Below the pieces are notes generated by a model. It made no database searches. It was not told where the DNA came from and saw only the letters and a program-made list of their open reading frames with translations. From contig CAILVI010000103.1 in NCBI GenBank assembly GCA_903837595.1, positions 1-34,717 on the forward strand: a DNA stretch of 34,717 nt, in the 5' to 3' direction. Positions 9,060-19,127 of this stretch are shown here, piece after piece. Position 1 is the first letter of the stretch. The number at the start of each line of letters is the position of its first letter. This stretch comes from an uncultured Thiodictyon sp. (lineage in GTDB: Bacteria; Pseudomonadota; Gammaproteobacteria; Chromatiales; Chromatiaceae). Made by a program: the position numbers and the translations under genes.

Positions 9060-12000
9060 CTATTCCTTTACGCGAACCGTACCCGCCACGCCCCGATGCA
9101 AGATCTCGGTATCGTACATGCCCTCGGCCATGATCGGCGGAACCGTGTAGACCCCGGAATTCAGCGGTTTCAGGCGGAATTCAAAGTAGCGCTCGCCGGC
9201 GTCAAGGTCGCCGAAGAACACCACGCGGTCTTCCTGTACATCGATATACTCCGGCTGCCATAGCGGCTTGCCTGCGATTGCCAGTGATTTGCGTGAACCC
9301 AGTCCGTCATCGCTCAAGTCGATTTCAAATCCGCCGGGTATCAGCATCACCACGGCGATATTCTTCATGGCCTTGTCCGGGTGCAGCCCGAAGCGGATAT
9401 GCAGCTTATCCTGTAGCTTCAGCTCTGCGGTCGGCTCGCCTTGCTCATTCAAGACCCAGCGATCGATTGTCAGCCCCTGGTTGATGGCGACGCTCGGCGG
9501 CGCCTTGTCATAGCCGCGTTCGGTCAACTGGTAATACAGATTCCACATCCCTGAGCCGCGCACTTGTACGGGATTCATGGTGCGCTCCAACAACGCCCGC
9601 TTGACGGTCTGTCCGTGCAGCGGCAAGGGCGTCAGGGGTTGCCCGGCCACGATATCAAAGCTCGTGGCGTCGTCCTGCGCGAAGCGGTTCCACAGGGTTC
9701 CCAGGCCCAGCAAGGCCAGCGAGTCGCGGAAGGAGTTACCGCGCTGTTTGATAAGGTCTTGGGCGAGTTCGAGCAGGTAACGGCCAAATTGCGGGTCCTG
9801 CGTGTCCAGCAGTCCGGGGAAGTGTTTGTTGAGCAGGTAGAGGTACAGGCTCATGACCTGCACGTTCTCTTGCATGTTCCACGGCATCAGCCCGGTGCGC
9901 TTCCATTGCCTTTGAAATTCCCCGAAATAGCGATCGGCATCGGCGTCCAAATGATGGATCTGGTAGGCGGCGCCGAGGAAGAGGCGCACCCAATTGGCCG
10001 AGGTTCCGCCGTCTCCCCATTGCCGCGCCAATTCGGCCTCGAACGCCCTGAGCCGGTCGGCGACGTTCTGGCCGTTACGGGCCAGCAGGTACAGGGCATA
10101 GGCTTGGGCTTGGTGTTCATGCCAGGTGTAATGCCGTTGCTGGGTGTATTGGTCGGCATAGCCGACGGCCCGCTTGAACATCGCATCCGATGACTTGCGG
10201 CCGCGCTCGCGGGCCTCCAGCAACAGATGGGTGGCGTACATCGAATAAAACGGCTCGGTTGGGCTGCCGACCGACCAGATGCCAAAACTGCCGTCCTGTT
10301 TCAAACGGGTTTGCAGGGTCTGTAGCGTACGGTTGAACAGTCGATCCGCGTCCTGCGTCGACAAGCCGAGTTCGACGTTGCTGCCCAACACGATCGCCGG
10401 GAAGGCTTGGCTGACCAGTTGCTCGGTACAGCCGTAGGGGTAGTTCTTCAGGTATTCGACCATGCCGCGCAAATAGGCCACCGGGGTCATCGCCACTGAG
10501 AACTCGGCGTAGCGCTGTTCGTCGTAGACGGTGCGCTGCAGCGCGAGCCGAGCCGTCTTGCCGGCCTGCTGGTCGGTGATGTGCAACACGCCATTTTGCA
10601 GCGTGGTCATTAACGGCTGGGATGGGCGGATGCTCAGCTCCTCGCTGTAGGCGGTCGCATCTGCGGCGCCTGTGACCTGGTAGTGCACGGCCACCGGCCC
10701 CAGCTGTTCCCTTGCCCTGGCGGAGAAGCGCACCGTGCCGTCTTGGCCCGGGCCGAGTGTGAGTGTTTGCGGATTGGGTGAGCGTAGTTCCAATGCCTCG
10801 CCCGCCGTTACTGACACCGCCAGCGCTTGTTCGCCGGCCGCGCCGGAATTATTGGCGACCAACACCCCCATCTCGAATTCATCCCCCGGTGCCACCACCA
10901 AGGGCTGTTGGGGCTGGATCACATAGGGGTTGCTGGCGACGCTGCGACTGACCGGCACGGCCAGCCGGCCTGCGTTGACGGCCACGGCCAGCACGCGGAT
11001 GCTGCCGTTGAAATAGTCCGGCACCGGCACCGAGACGACGTGCTCGCCCGGCGCGGCGTCCAGGATACCCGACCAGAACGCCAGCGGCGGCTTGTGCTTG
11101 CGGGCGAAGGGGTTCTTGTACTTGCCGAAGGTCTCGGCGTCCTCGTCTCCGCCGGGGCTTGAGCGCTGTTGCACCAGGGCGTAATCGGGCAGGATCAGAT
11201 CGAGAATCTGGTGGGTCCTGGTCTGCAAGGCGCGTTTGCGGAAGAAAAAATCCAGTGGCGCGGGATTGCGGTAATGGGCGAATTGCAAGATGCCTTCGTC
11301 GACCGCGTAGAGCACGACCTTGGTCGCGTCCTTGACGGTATAACGCACCTCCAGATTGCTGCCGGGGCGCACGGTTTCCGGCACGTTCAAGTCAATGTCA
11401 TTGACGAAGGCCTGGCGGGAAATGGCGAACGGCACCACCGCGGCGCTGAGCGGGCTCATGTAGATCTCACGCGAATCCAAGGAGCGTACGAAGGCCACCG
11501 ACAGATAGCCGTTGCCGCTGACGCCGCTGGGCAGGGTGATGCGATGGGTCGAGGAGGTGCCGGCGGTCTTGAACCACTGGCTGGCAATCACGCCGTCCTG
11601 CTCGATGGTCATCAAACCGGCCCCCTCGTAGGGTGCGACGATTTGCAGTTCGATGTCCTCGCCCGGGCGATATTCCGTCTTGTTCAGGGTCAGGTTCAAC
11701 TCGGCGTTACGTTCGATATCGCGTGACACATTGCCGTCCCCCGCCACCGAATAGGCCACGCGATTCAACTCCTCGCCGTGCACATCCTTGAACACGACGT
11801 AAAAGCGGCCAGGGTTGTCGGTGGGCAGCGCGAAGTCCGTCTTACCACTCGCCAACACCAGTTGTAAGGTGTCGCGCGGCTCGTCGCGTTGGACCGATTG
11901 GTAGGCGTACAACCCGTCCTCGCGCTTGACCAGGGTGGACAAATAGCGCTGCTCGAAGACCTGCGCCGTGACGGTCTCGGTGTCTCTGGGTTTGAAATCC

Positions 12001-15000
12001 GGCCCCACGGCCAATAGCGTCAGGCGGCGCGGGCTGTCTTTTGCGATATAGTCCAGCGGGCCGTCGGCGGACTGGCCGAGCAGGAAGACCTGCTTGGAGA
12101 CCAGGGCGGAGGCGACAGCCACCACCGAACGCCCGGTGCCCTTCTCAAAGCCCTCGCCAGCGAGGGTGATTTCAAAAATCGGCTCGTCAATGGCGATCAG
12201 CGGCAGGTCGAAGCTCGCCACGCCTTGCGCGTCGGTGTTGACCTCGCCCAGTTCTTCGGGTGCCTGCGCAAGCCTGGTTTGCAGGCCGCCCCGGAAGCGG
12301 TAGTCGGGAAATCCCGGTACCTGCCCCGACCAGGGCCGCACGGTCATTTCCAGCTTGGCCGGGTTGCCCGCCGCCGCGGTGCCGAACAGATTGCGCACGG
12401 TGACCTGTGCCTTGGCCCCGTCAGGCGTGATCCAGCCCGTGCCGGGTGCTCCCAGGATCTCGGTCTTGACCTGCAAACGATCCGGCTGGAATTCTTCGAC
12501 CCTCAGCAGGGTGTGGCCCAGGGGCTTCGGCTCGGTTTCCTGCTGGGCGTGCTTCGCCGGGTCGGCAAGCAACAACTCGACGCGATAGGTCCCGGTCTTG
12601 CCGGCGGCGGGACTGGTCCAGGTCAGTTCCTCAAAACCGGCCTCGCCGAAGGCGATCGTCTGCCGCCAGAGCTCTTGGTCTTGCGGGTCGGTGATGACGG
12701 CTTGGAGGGGCAGTCCGGCAGGCAGCGCGGACCAGTCGCGCTTGCGCAGGATCAGGCCGATATGGGCGGTGTCGCCGGGCCGATAGATACCGCGATCCGA
12801 AAACAGGAAGGCGTGCAGTGAGTCTGGTGCGTCGCGCAGCCCGTCGATGTCAAAACGCGACACATCCAGCAACCGCTTGTCCCGTGCATAGGGTAGAAAC
12901 GACAGGTCTCCGTCCTTTTCGGCCAGATAAACCGAGGGTGTCTTTTCATTCTTCAGGCCGGCGACCGAGGGGAAGACGGCCCGACCTTGTGTATCGGTCT
13001 TGGCGGAGGCCAGCGGGATGCCGTTCATACCCAGCAAGGAGACTTGCGCCCCGGCGACCGGCTGGCCGCTGCGCAACGACATCACGAAGAGGTCTTGATG
13101 GCCGTCGGCGGCCGTTTTCACCAGCAAACCCAGATCGGTCAGCAATACCAGGCGCTGGTCTTTGATACCGGCCGAGTCTGCCTGGTCACTGCCATCCCCG
13201 GCGTCGGCCGCTTCATCCGGCGCGGTCGCTGCTGCGCAGTCCGTTTGGGCTGCCTGTCCTGTTTCTTCGGTGACCTCGGGATTGTCCTGCGCGTCGGCCT
13301 CCGGGGCGACGCAAGGCTCGGCCGCGGTTTCCGGCTGCTTCTTTTGCTCCGCCACCGACAACAGGAACAACCCGCGCGGCGGATAGCCTTCCTTCTTCGC
13401 GAAGCGGGCGAAATCGACGGCGAAATACTGTCGCTGCATTTCGTTGCCGGCCGGCAGCGCCTCCTCGTAGGTGAACGTCTCGGCGAAATGCCCGATCGGC
13501 AGTTTGAATGACGGTCGTTGGAAGTCGCCCCGGGTAAACTGGGCCAGGTGATGCATATTGTGCGGCAGCACCCGTTGCAGCACGACCTGTACCCGATCCA
13601 CGCCGCGCACCGCCACGCCCAGCTTCTTGGAACCGCTCAGGCTGAGTAAGGCGCCGTCGTGGAGAATCTTCAACTCTCTTTGGTTGTCTCCCAGGCTGAA
13701 CAGAAAACGGGCGTCTTGCGCCAGTGTGAAGCCGTCCGTGCTCGCGATGCCATGGTTGACCTTGACGAACACCTGGCGTTTTTCCGGTGCCTGAAAAACC
13801 AGGTAATGCAGCCTCTTGTCCTCTTGGTTGGGATCGCGCCAACTCAAGGGGACCGCAGTGGACAGCGCGAGCGTGTCCTCATCCACCTGCTCGGGGCTTT
13901 CCCATTCGCCGATGCCCTTGTCGTCGCACAGCGGCGGACGGGCAAGGTTTTCTTCATGGCAATCGGGCAATAACCAAGCCTCCACGGCCTTGGGCAAGGC
14001 GTGCGGGTCTTGCAATGGCGAGGTGGTTTGCAGGATCAACAGCCGATCGATGTCACCGTCGTTCTTGATGAGGCTCTGGGTATCGGCGGCGCTGAATCTC
14101 AGGAAATCTTGGGCGCTGGGGATGGCCAGGTAGTTGCTGAACGCACTGCCCGAAGGGTTGCCTCCCACGCTGGAAATCAATCCCGGCCCCACACCGATAG
14201 ACACCTCCCCGGGTTCATCCGGGATGGTGATGGGAGCGGTTTTCAAATAGGCGAGCCTGGGATTTTTCTCGTCATAGGACAACTCGAACGGCAGCGAGCG
14301 CACGCGGGGATCGTTGAAAGACTTGGCCGGTTCCACGCGCAGCCGCACCGCGGTGTTGGCCGCGAGGCGGTCTTTCTGCGGGGGATAGCTGAACGTCAAG
14401 GTGGCAGTGACGCGCTTGATCTTGGGATCGGCGGGATCGCTGTATAACTGAAGGTTGGTCACAGACCCGGACATCGGCGGGGTTTGTACTGTCGCGATGA
14501 CCTCGGCTTGCGCGAAGACCAGTCCCGGGAAGGCGGCCGCCGCGACGGCAATCTGGTAATCGGTGCCGGGCTTCAAGGCGGTGGGATCGGTGGGTGTGAA
14601 AATCAGATCCGGGCCCGCCGCCGTATCGCCGTAAACCCAGCGGCCGGCGATGGCGGGGGTGATCGTCACACCGTTCTTCGCCTCTGCGCCCGCCGCTGTC
14701 TTCTTCGCCGATTCCTTCAGATCACGGCCGTCCAAGCGGGCTTGCAGTGTGCCGTCGTGCAATTGCACCCGCAGCCCGGTCACAGTGGGCGGTTTCGCCG
14801 GCTGGTCCTCGATCGTATTCCAGGCGCTGCGCAGCACGGGAAGCCGACAGTCGGCGCCGGTTGCCAGCGTGGCCGCCGCGCCCGCCGTCCAGGTGCCGTT
14901 CTTGTCCCGATCCAGCAGCCGCACCAGGCCGGGGGTGACCTGGAAGCTCAGGGTCATATCCTGGGCTGGGCGCAGCAAGGCGGTGGAATGGATGATGAGG

Positions 15001-15536
15001 TGGGAACCAAACCCGCTGGCCAGGTCGGGCAAGGGGTTGTCGCCGAGTGTGCCGGTGACGGCGGGCCGGTCGACTGGATAGTTGAAATCGACCACGGCCT
15101 CGAACTGCCGGCGCATCGGCGCCTGCAAAATATCCTGCCAGCGGCATTGCCGGCGGACAATCTTCAACGCCGGGGTTTCGTAGCTCAGGGCTGAGCGCTC
15201 GGGGCGATACCCCTCGCGTAGCGCCAGGGCCTGCAACGAAACGGTCAATCGCGTCCCCGGCCGGAAGGTTGTCTCTTTGGGGGTGAAGACCAGGCGCGAG
15301 GGGTCCTGCCAGGTCCATTGGCCCGCCGCCGGGGGCGATAACTGCGGGAGATGGCCGGGTGGCTTGCCCAGTTCATCCAGCGGTGCGACTTCCTGGTCAA
15401 AATTCAGCACCAGCACCGGCGTCCAGGCGCCCTGGTTGAGCAGATAAACCGACGGCGCAACGACGGTTTGTTGACCCCGGCAAGCGGCGAGCATGACCAG
15501 GAACACCAAGAGAAGAACACGCCGGAAGTGACTCAT
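9060..15536 (-). CDS. yfhM: alpha-2-macroglobulin family lipoprotein (YfhM-like, thioester type)
   Basis: This 2158-residue periplasmic protease-trapping protein is thought to shield the cell from foreign proteases. The N-terminus MSHFRRVLLLVFLVMLAAC has a lipobox (LAAC) with the lipidated Cys at residue 19. ATG 15536 is preceded by GAGGAAG at good spacing. The reactive thioester CTEQ is present in YPYGCTEQ at about 1703-1706, the hallmark of the trapping type. A run of MG-like beta domains fills the first 1500 residues. The region around 700-770 is an acidic, low-complexity insert rich in Ala, Asp and Glu. Length exceeds that of the E. coli homologue (about 1650), and the extra sequence is mostly N-terminal. 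It is paired with pbpC downstream, as in many proteobacteria. Confidence 0.95.
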   Translation of the reverse strand: MSHFRRVLLLVFLVMLAACRGQQTVVAPSVYLLNQGAWTPVLVLNFDQEVAPLDELGKPPGHLPQLSPPAAGQWTWQDPSRLVFTPKETTFRPGTRLTVSLQALALREGYRPERSALSYETPALKIVRRQCRWQDILQAPMRRQFEAVVDFNYPVDRPAVTGTLGDNPLPDLASGFGSHLIIHSTALLRPAQDMTLSFQVTPGLVRLLDRDKNGTWTAGAAATLATGADCRLPVLRSAWNTIEDQPAKPPTVTGLRVQLHDGTLQARLDGRDLKESAKKTAAGAEAKNGVTITPAIAGRWVYGDTAAGPDLIFTPTDPTALKPGTDYQIAVAAAAFPGLVFAQAEVIATVQTPPMSGSVTNLQLYSDPADPKIKRVTATLTFSYPPQKDRLAANTAVRLRVEPAKSFNDPRVRSLPFELSYDEKNPRLAYLKTAPITIPDEPGEVSIGVGPGLISSVGGNPSGSAFSNYLAIPSAQDFLRFSAADTQSLIKNDGDIDRLLILQTTSPLQDPHALPKAVEAWLLPDCHEENLARPPLCDDKGIGEWESPEQVDEDTLALSTAVPLSWRDPNQEDKRLHYLVFQAPEKRQVFVKVNHGIASTDGFTLAQDARFLFSLGDNQRELKILHDGALLSLSGSKKLGVAVRGVDRVQVVLQRVLPHNMHHLAQFTRGDFQRPSFKLPIGHFAETFTYEEALPAGNEMQRQYFAVDFARFAKKEGYPPRGLFLLSVAEQKKQPETAAEPCVAPEADAQDNPEVTEETGQAAQTDCAAATAPDEAADAGDGSDQADSAGIKDQRLVLLTDLGLLVKTAADGHQDLFVMSLRSGQPVAGAQVSLLGMNGIPLASAKTDTQGRAVFPSVAGLKNEKTPSVYLAEKDGDLSFLPYARDKRLLDVSRFDIDGLRDAPDSLHAFLFSDRGIYRPGDTAHIGLILRKRDWSALPAGLPLQAVITDPQDQELWRQTIAFGEAGFEELTWTSPAAGKTGTYRVELLLADPAKHAQQETEPKPLGHTLLRVEEFQPDRLQVKTEILGAPGTGWITPDGAKAQVTVRNLFGTAAAGNPAKLEMTVRPWSGQVPGFPDYRFRGGLQTRLAQAPEELGEVNTDAQGVASFDLPLIAIDEPIFEITLAGEGFEKGTGRSVVAVASALVSKQVFLLGQSADGPLDYIAKDSPRRLTLLAVGPDFKPRDTETVTAQVFEQRYLSTLVKREDGLYAYQSVQRDEPRDTLQLVLASGKTDFALPTDNPGRFYVVFKDVHGEELNRVAYSVAGDGNVSRDIERNAELNLTLNKTEYRPGEDIELQIVAPYEGAGLMTIEQDGVIASQWFKTAGTSSTHRITLPSGVSGNGYLSVAFVRSLDSREIYMSPLSAAVVPFAISRQAFVNDIDLNVPETVRPGSNLEVRYTVKDATKVVLYAVDEGILQFAHYRNPAPLDFFFRKRALQTRTHQILDLILPDYALVQQRSSPGGDEDAETFGKYKNPFARKHKPPLAFWSGILDAAPGEHVVSVPVPDYFNGSIRVLAVAVNAGRLAVPVSRSVASNPYVIQPQQPLVVAPGDEFEMGVLVANNSGAAGEQALAVSVTAGEALELRSPNPQTLTLGPGQDGTVRFSARAREQLGPVAVHYQVTGAADATAYSEELSIRPSQPLMTTLQNGVLHITDQQAGKTARLALQRTVYDEQRYAEFSVAMTPVAYLRGMVEYLKNYPYGCTEQLVSQAFPAIVLGSNVELGLSTQDADRLFNRTLQTLQTRLKQDGSFGIWSVGSPTEPFYSMYATHLLLEARERGRKSSDAMFKRAVGYADQYTQQRHYTWHEHQAQAYALYLLARNGQNVADRLRAFEAELARQWGDGGTSANWVRLFLGAAYQIHHLDADADRYFGEFQRQWKRTGLMPWNMQENVQVMSLYLYLLNKHFPGLLDTQDPQFGRYLLELAQDLIKQRGNSFRDSLALLGLGTLWNRFAQDDATSFDIVAGQPLTPLPLHGQTVKRALLERTMNPVQVRGSGMWNLYYQLTERGYDKAPPSVAINQGLTIDRWVLNEQGEPTAELKLQDKLHIRFGLHPDKAMKNIAVVMLIPGGFEIDLSDDGLGSRKSLAIAGKPLWQPEYIDVQEDRVVFFGDLDAGERYFEFRLKPLNSGVYTVPPIMAEGMYDTEILHRGVAGTVRVKE

Positions 15537-15581
15537 GACACCGCTTCCTCACCCGCACGATGGACGCTGAGGAACAGTTTA

Positions 15582-15618
15582 CCAGGGCGGCGCCGACAGG
15601 ACCGGTCGGCGGCCCTGG
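15582..15618. repeat. intergenic inverted repeat between the Hsp70-like gene and yfhM
   Basis: An interrupted palindrome, CCAGGGCGGCGCCGAC / GTCGGCGGCCCTGG with a short loop, occupies most of the 88-bp gap. Read on the minus strand it is a strong hairpin just after the Hsp70-like stop, but no U-tract follows. It may act as a transcript 3'-end stabiliser or an attenuator ahead of yfhM. Confidence 0.6.
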
Positions 15619-15624
15619 GACCGG

Positions 15625-17655
15625 CTATAGAAAATGACTGATGGCCGAAATGTTCTCGATCTCCTGTTCCACCTGGCGCCGGATCTGCCCTTCTAATCCC
15701 TCCCGGGCGCTGTCGGCCTGTGCCTTCACCTTCTCTGCCACCTGCGCTTTGATGTCGTCGCGCAGGCTGGCGATCTTCCCGTCGGTGAGTGCGCGGGCGA
15801 TGAGCCAGCGGGGGGTGCCGTCCCAGGCCTCCGCCAGGCGCTTGGCCTCGTCCATGCCGTAACGGGCGATCAGTAACCCGGCGACCACGCCGATCAGTGC
15901 GCCGATCAGCAGGCCCATGTGACCGGCCATGATGAGCGCGGTGCCGGCCCCGCCGCTCAAGACCGCCGTGAGCACCGTGATGATGGTGGCGGACAGGGCA
16001 AAGACGACACCCTCGATCTCGGCATAGATGTTGGGGTCGGCCATGCTTAAGCTCGTGCCCGTCGTCACTGGCTGGCCCTCGTGGGTGAGTCCCCGGTCGA
16101 AGGTGAGCCGATGGCGGCGGTACCAGTCGCGCATCAGCTCAGTGGTGTCGACGGCCACCCCGGCGAGTACCTTGGCGATCTGGGTCGTGACGATCGACTC
16201 GATCTGGGGTTTGAAGGTGCCGGCCTGCGCCACGATCTGTTCCTTGAGCGCCGCCACCGAGCCGCCCTCGCGGCGAAAACGGTGCAGGATGGGCGCGATC
16301 CCCTCGTCGAAGAGCCCCACCGCCACCCGCTCGGCGATCCGCTCGGCTACCTCGTCGAGGCGCCGTTTCAGCAACGGGTCGATGCGCTCGGTGATGAAGC
16401 CCGGCAGTTCCGTGCGCAGCCCGGTTTGGGTCTCTGCGAGCCGGACCTGGAGTGCCGGGAGTATGGCGAGCCCTTGGGAGACGGTGACATAGGGTCGGTC
16501 GCTGTGTACGAGTCGCGGGGCCTGGGTGAAGTGCGCCAGTTCCTCTTCGATGATGGCGGCGACGAAGGGCCAGGCGCTGCTGCCGCCGGTCAGGATGACG
16601 CAGGCCGGCTCGTGCAGCCGTACCCGTTCGTGCGCCAGTCCCTGGCGCAGCGTCTGGCGAAACCAGTCGAGCAGGTCGACCCCTTGGCCAGCGGTCTGCA
16701 GGTGCCCATAGGCGGCGGGGTTCATCGCCTGGAGATAGTCGGCGAAGGTCCGCGACGGCCGGTAGTGGCGCGCTCGTGCCATGAACGCCTCCCAGGTCAG
16801 ATCGCTGATGCGTCCGAACTCACCGATGGACTTGCGGAAGACCTGGGCCTGGTCCAGCGCCATGGCGAGCGAGAATTTTTCCTTCGCCTCGCGGCAGCGC
16901 ACCGCCAGCACGAAGAATTCCGCCCGCTCGCGCTGCATAGCGGCCACGGCATCCGGGTTCTGCTCAATGAACCATTGGTAGAACAGGTCATCGAACAGGC
17001 GCCCGCCCAGGTGCATGTCGCCCCAGGAGTGCATGACCTCACCCCGCACCAAGAGCGCGAAATCGCAGGTGCCGCCGCCGAAGTCGACGACAAGTGCCCC
17101 TTTGAGCGCTTCGGCCGGTGTGATGTCCTTGCGTTGGAGGTGAAAATAAATCGCCCCCTTGGGCTCGTCGATCGTGCGCACCTCACCGAAGCCCGCGTCC
17201 CGGGCGGCCGTGCACAGGACCGCCCGGTATTCCTCTGACGCCTCACTCGGTGCGCCGAAGATCACCTGGCGCTGCAAGGGGTCGATATCCTTGTGCTGGC
17301 GCCGCGCAACCTCCAGCAGGCCGGCCAGAAAGTCGCGGGTGTTGCGGCGCGCCTCCTCGCTGGTGGCAAGATCCGGCTTGAACTGGGCGCGGATGCAATA
17401 GTCCGGATGGTCGGCGGCCCCGTCACCGAACTCCTCCAGTGCCTGGTAGCCGATCAGTGGCGCCTTGCCGTCGCGGTAGAGGATGGCGGTGGCCAGCCCG
17501 TCGCGGCCGTCGCCGAAGTCCACCCCGACCGGTTCCTCGCGGTCCCCCGCGCACTTGGTCACATAGGTGTTGGAGGTGCCGAAATCGATCGCCAACGTCG
17601 GTCGGACCAGTGGCGTTGCGATCCGCAGTGCGTTAGGAACGTTGTTTTCGTACAA
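15625..17655 (-). CDS. membrane-anchored Hsp70-like ATPase
   Basis: This 676-residue protein has an actin/Hsp70-fold ATPase domain: phosphate-1 motif AIDFGTSNTYV (about 22-32), VVDFGGGTCDFALL (about 188-201) and the adenosine motif ILTGGSSAWPFVAAI (about 350-364). DnaK's substrate-binding domain is not recognisable. Instead there is an alpha-helical part, a hydrophobic double membrane segment (about 545-600, Gly/Ala/Ile-rich) and a charged coiled-coil-like tail ending ENISAISHFL. Translation probably starts at TTG 17655, with GGAG 7 nt upstream, and overlaps the upstream gene by 23 bp. Client and pathway are unknown. The arrangement suggests an ATPase working at the inner membrane with the product of the overlapping gene. 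Confidence 0.85.
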   Translation of the reverse strand: MYENNVPNALRIATPLVRPTLAIDFGTSNTYVTKCAGDREEPVGVDFGDGRDGLATAILYRDGKAPLIGYQALEEFGDGAADHPDYCIRAQFKPDLATSEEARRNTRDFLAGLLEVARRQHKDIDPLQRQVIFGAPSEASEEYRAVLCTAARDAGFGEVRTIDEPKGAIYFHLQRKDITPAEALKGALVVDFGGGTCDFALLVRGEVMHSWGDMHLGGRLFDDLFYQWFIEQNPDAVAAMQRERAEFFVLAVRCREAKEKFSLAMALDQAQVFRKSIGEFGRISDLTWEAFMARARHYRPSRTFADYLQAMNPAAYGHLQTAGQGVDLLDWFRQTLRQGLAHERVRLHEPACVILTGGSSAWPFVAAIIEEELAHFTQAPRLVHSDRPYVTVSQGLAILPALQVRLAETQTGLRTELPGFITERIDPLLKRRLDEVAERIAERVAVGLFDEGIAPILHRFRREGGSVAALKEQIVAQAGTFKPQIESIVTTQIAKVLAGVAVDTTELMRDWYRRHRLTFDRGLTHEGQPVTTGTSLSMADPNIYAEIEGVVFALSATIITVLTAVLSGGAGTALIMAGHMGLLIGALIGVVAGLLIARYGMDEAKRLAEAWDGTPRWLIARALTDGKIASLRDDIKAQVAEKVKAQADSAREGLEGQIRRQVEQEIENISAISHFL

Positions 17656-18730
17656 GGCCCTTCTCCAATACGGTGTGGTTCTGGATCACCGGCTCGTCCT
17701 CGATGATGACGGTGTCGCCCTCCTCGATCAGGCCGAAGGGGCGATAGTGCTCGGCCAGCTCCGGACCCCAGCGTAGCCGGCGACGTTCGGCGCGCTCCTC
17801 GGCCGTGAAGCGGGCCGGGTCGCTCAGTCCCGACAACCCCAGGCGGCGGGCCTCCAGCAACAAGGCCTCGGCGGCGGTCGGCAGCGCCGGCAAGTCGGCC
17901 CGATGCAGGTCGTGGATGGCGCGGGCGAGATCCGGGTCCAGCACCGGGCTGCGCGGCGGCGCCACCGGCGCGCTGGCCAGGCTGCACAGCAGCAGTGCCG
18001 AGCAATCGACCCACTGCCGGATCAGGTCCCGGATCGACTCCCGGTAGGCACCGCGGTCGTATTGGCTGCTGCCCCGGGTGAAGGCCAGCAGGGCGACTAC
18101 CCCCGGGTAGAGCATGATGCGCCGCAGCAGCCCGAAGCCCGCCAGCCGGCCCCAGAGACCAACGGCCCCCAGGGTGGCGACGCGCGCGAGATCCAGGGTG
18201 CCGGCCAGGCCCAGCAGCGTTGTCAGGGCGACCCGCAGTGCCTTGCTCTCTGCCAGCCGGCCGACGGCATACATCGCCCCCGCGGCACCGGCCGGCGCGC
18301 CGATCAGCATCCCGACGGCGCGGAGATCCAGGCTGAGGTTGAACAAGGTCCCGAAGACCAGCATCCCTAACAGGCTCCCGCCGCCCGCGGCGATGGCGAG
18401 GCGTTGCGCGGAGAGCGAACGCTCCGTGGTCGGGGGGCCGGGCAACACCCAGGTGGGGCTAAGACCATACCAGCGGCTGCGCAGCGCCTCGCGGGCGCCA
18501 GCCTCCAAGGGCGGGGAGGGCAGCTGATCGAATACCGTCTCCGCGGTGAGCGCGGTGAACACCGCATCCCGCGCGGCGGCGACGGCCCGCCCGAGTTGCG
18601 CCTGGTCGGCCGGTTCGCTGTCGCCCAGGGTTGCAAAAAAACGTTCGACACCAAGACCTGTGACCTGCTCGCGCAGCCCTCGGTTGGCCGCCATCCATCC
18701 GCGGATGGCCTCTTCGATGATGACTGACAC
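17633..18730 (-). CDS. unrecognised membrane protein, partner of the Hsp70-like ATPase
   Basis: I do not recognise this 365-residue protein. The start is GTG 18730 with AGGGGGT 7 nt upstream. The first 120 residues are soluble and helical. Hydrophobic Gly/Ala-rich segments follow (about 130-180 and 195-240), suggesting two to four membrane helices. A cytosolic-looking C-terminal region ends in the conserved-looking EEGDTVIIEDEPVI. The 3' end overlaps the Hsp70-like gene by 23 bp, so the two are almost certainly cotranscribed and translationally coupled. A nucleotide-exchange, targeting or client-handling role for the ATPase is inference from context only. Confidence 0.75.
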   Translation of the reverse strand: MSVIIEEAIRGWMAANRGLREQVTGLGVERFFATLGDSEPADQAQLGRAVAAARDAVFTALTAETVFDQLPSPPLEAGAREALRSRWYGLSPTWVLPGPPTTERSLSAQRLAIAAGGGSLLGMLVFGTLFNLSLDLRAVGMLIGAPAGAAGAMYAVGRLAESKALRVALTTLLGLAGTLDLARVATLGAVGLWGRLAGFGLLRRIMLYPGVVALLAFTRGSSQYDRGAYRESIRDLIRQWVDCSALLLCSLASAPVAPPRSPVLDPDLARAIHDLHRADLPALPTAAEALLLEARRLGLSGLSDPARFTAEERAERRRLRWGPELAEHYRPFGLIEEGDTVIIEDEPVIQNHTVLEKGLVRKQRS

Positions 18731-19127
18731 GGGATTTACCCCCTATTGCTGACAACCGTCATTCCGGCCCCGAGTTTAGGCCATGGATAACCCCTAGGTT
18801 GGGGGCTTGCCGCGAAGAAATCTGGAGTCCAAAGCGGAAGCCTTGGATGGACAGGACCAAGGCTGCCTTGGATTCCCGCCGCGGGGTGGCCGGAACGACG
18901 ATCAAGGCCCACCGCGTCGTCCGGATGGCGCGGTCATGGTGAGGGCCACCAAGGCGACTTGCTATCGCCTTGATGGCCTGACCGCCATCGCGTGAGCGAG
19001 TAACCCCGAGTAGTGGTTCGGAGTCTACATCCGCAGTCTGCTGGGCCATGCCCCAGGGCTGGCGGTTTCACTGTCCGCGAGCCGGCGGCGGCGCCTCAGC
19101 ATGCGGGTTCACCATCGTCTACCGTCC
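18731..19127. other. 397-bp intergenic region with a degenerate inverted repeat
   Basis: No convincing gene. CGTCATTCCGGCCCC at 18757-18771 faces GGATTCCCGCC...GGCCGGAACGACG ending at 18900. This is an imperfect inverted pair of the common CGTCATTCCGG / GGAATCCAAG extragenic type. It should contain the promoter of the membrane-protein/Hsp70 unit, but no clean -35/-10 is visible. Confidence 0.5.

Noticed and set aside
16081-17238. Plus-strand frame of 385 codons opposite the Hsp70-like gene
   Set aside because: Antisense to clear Hsp70 motifs; composition is typical of a shadow frame.
18759-19049. 96-codon minus-strand frame in the intergenic region
   Set aside because: It translates across the degenerate inverted repeat and lacks a ribosome site.
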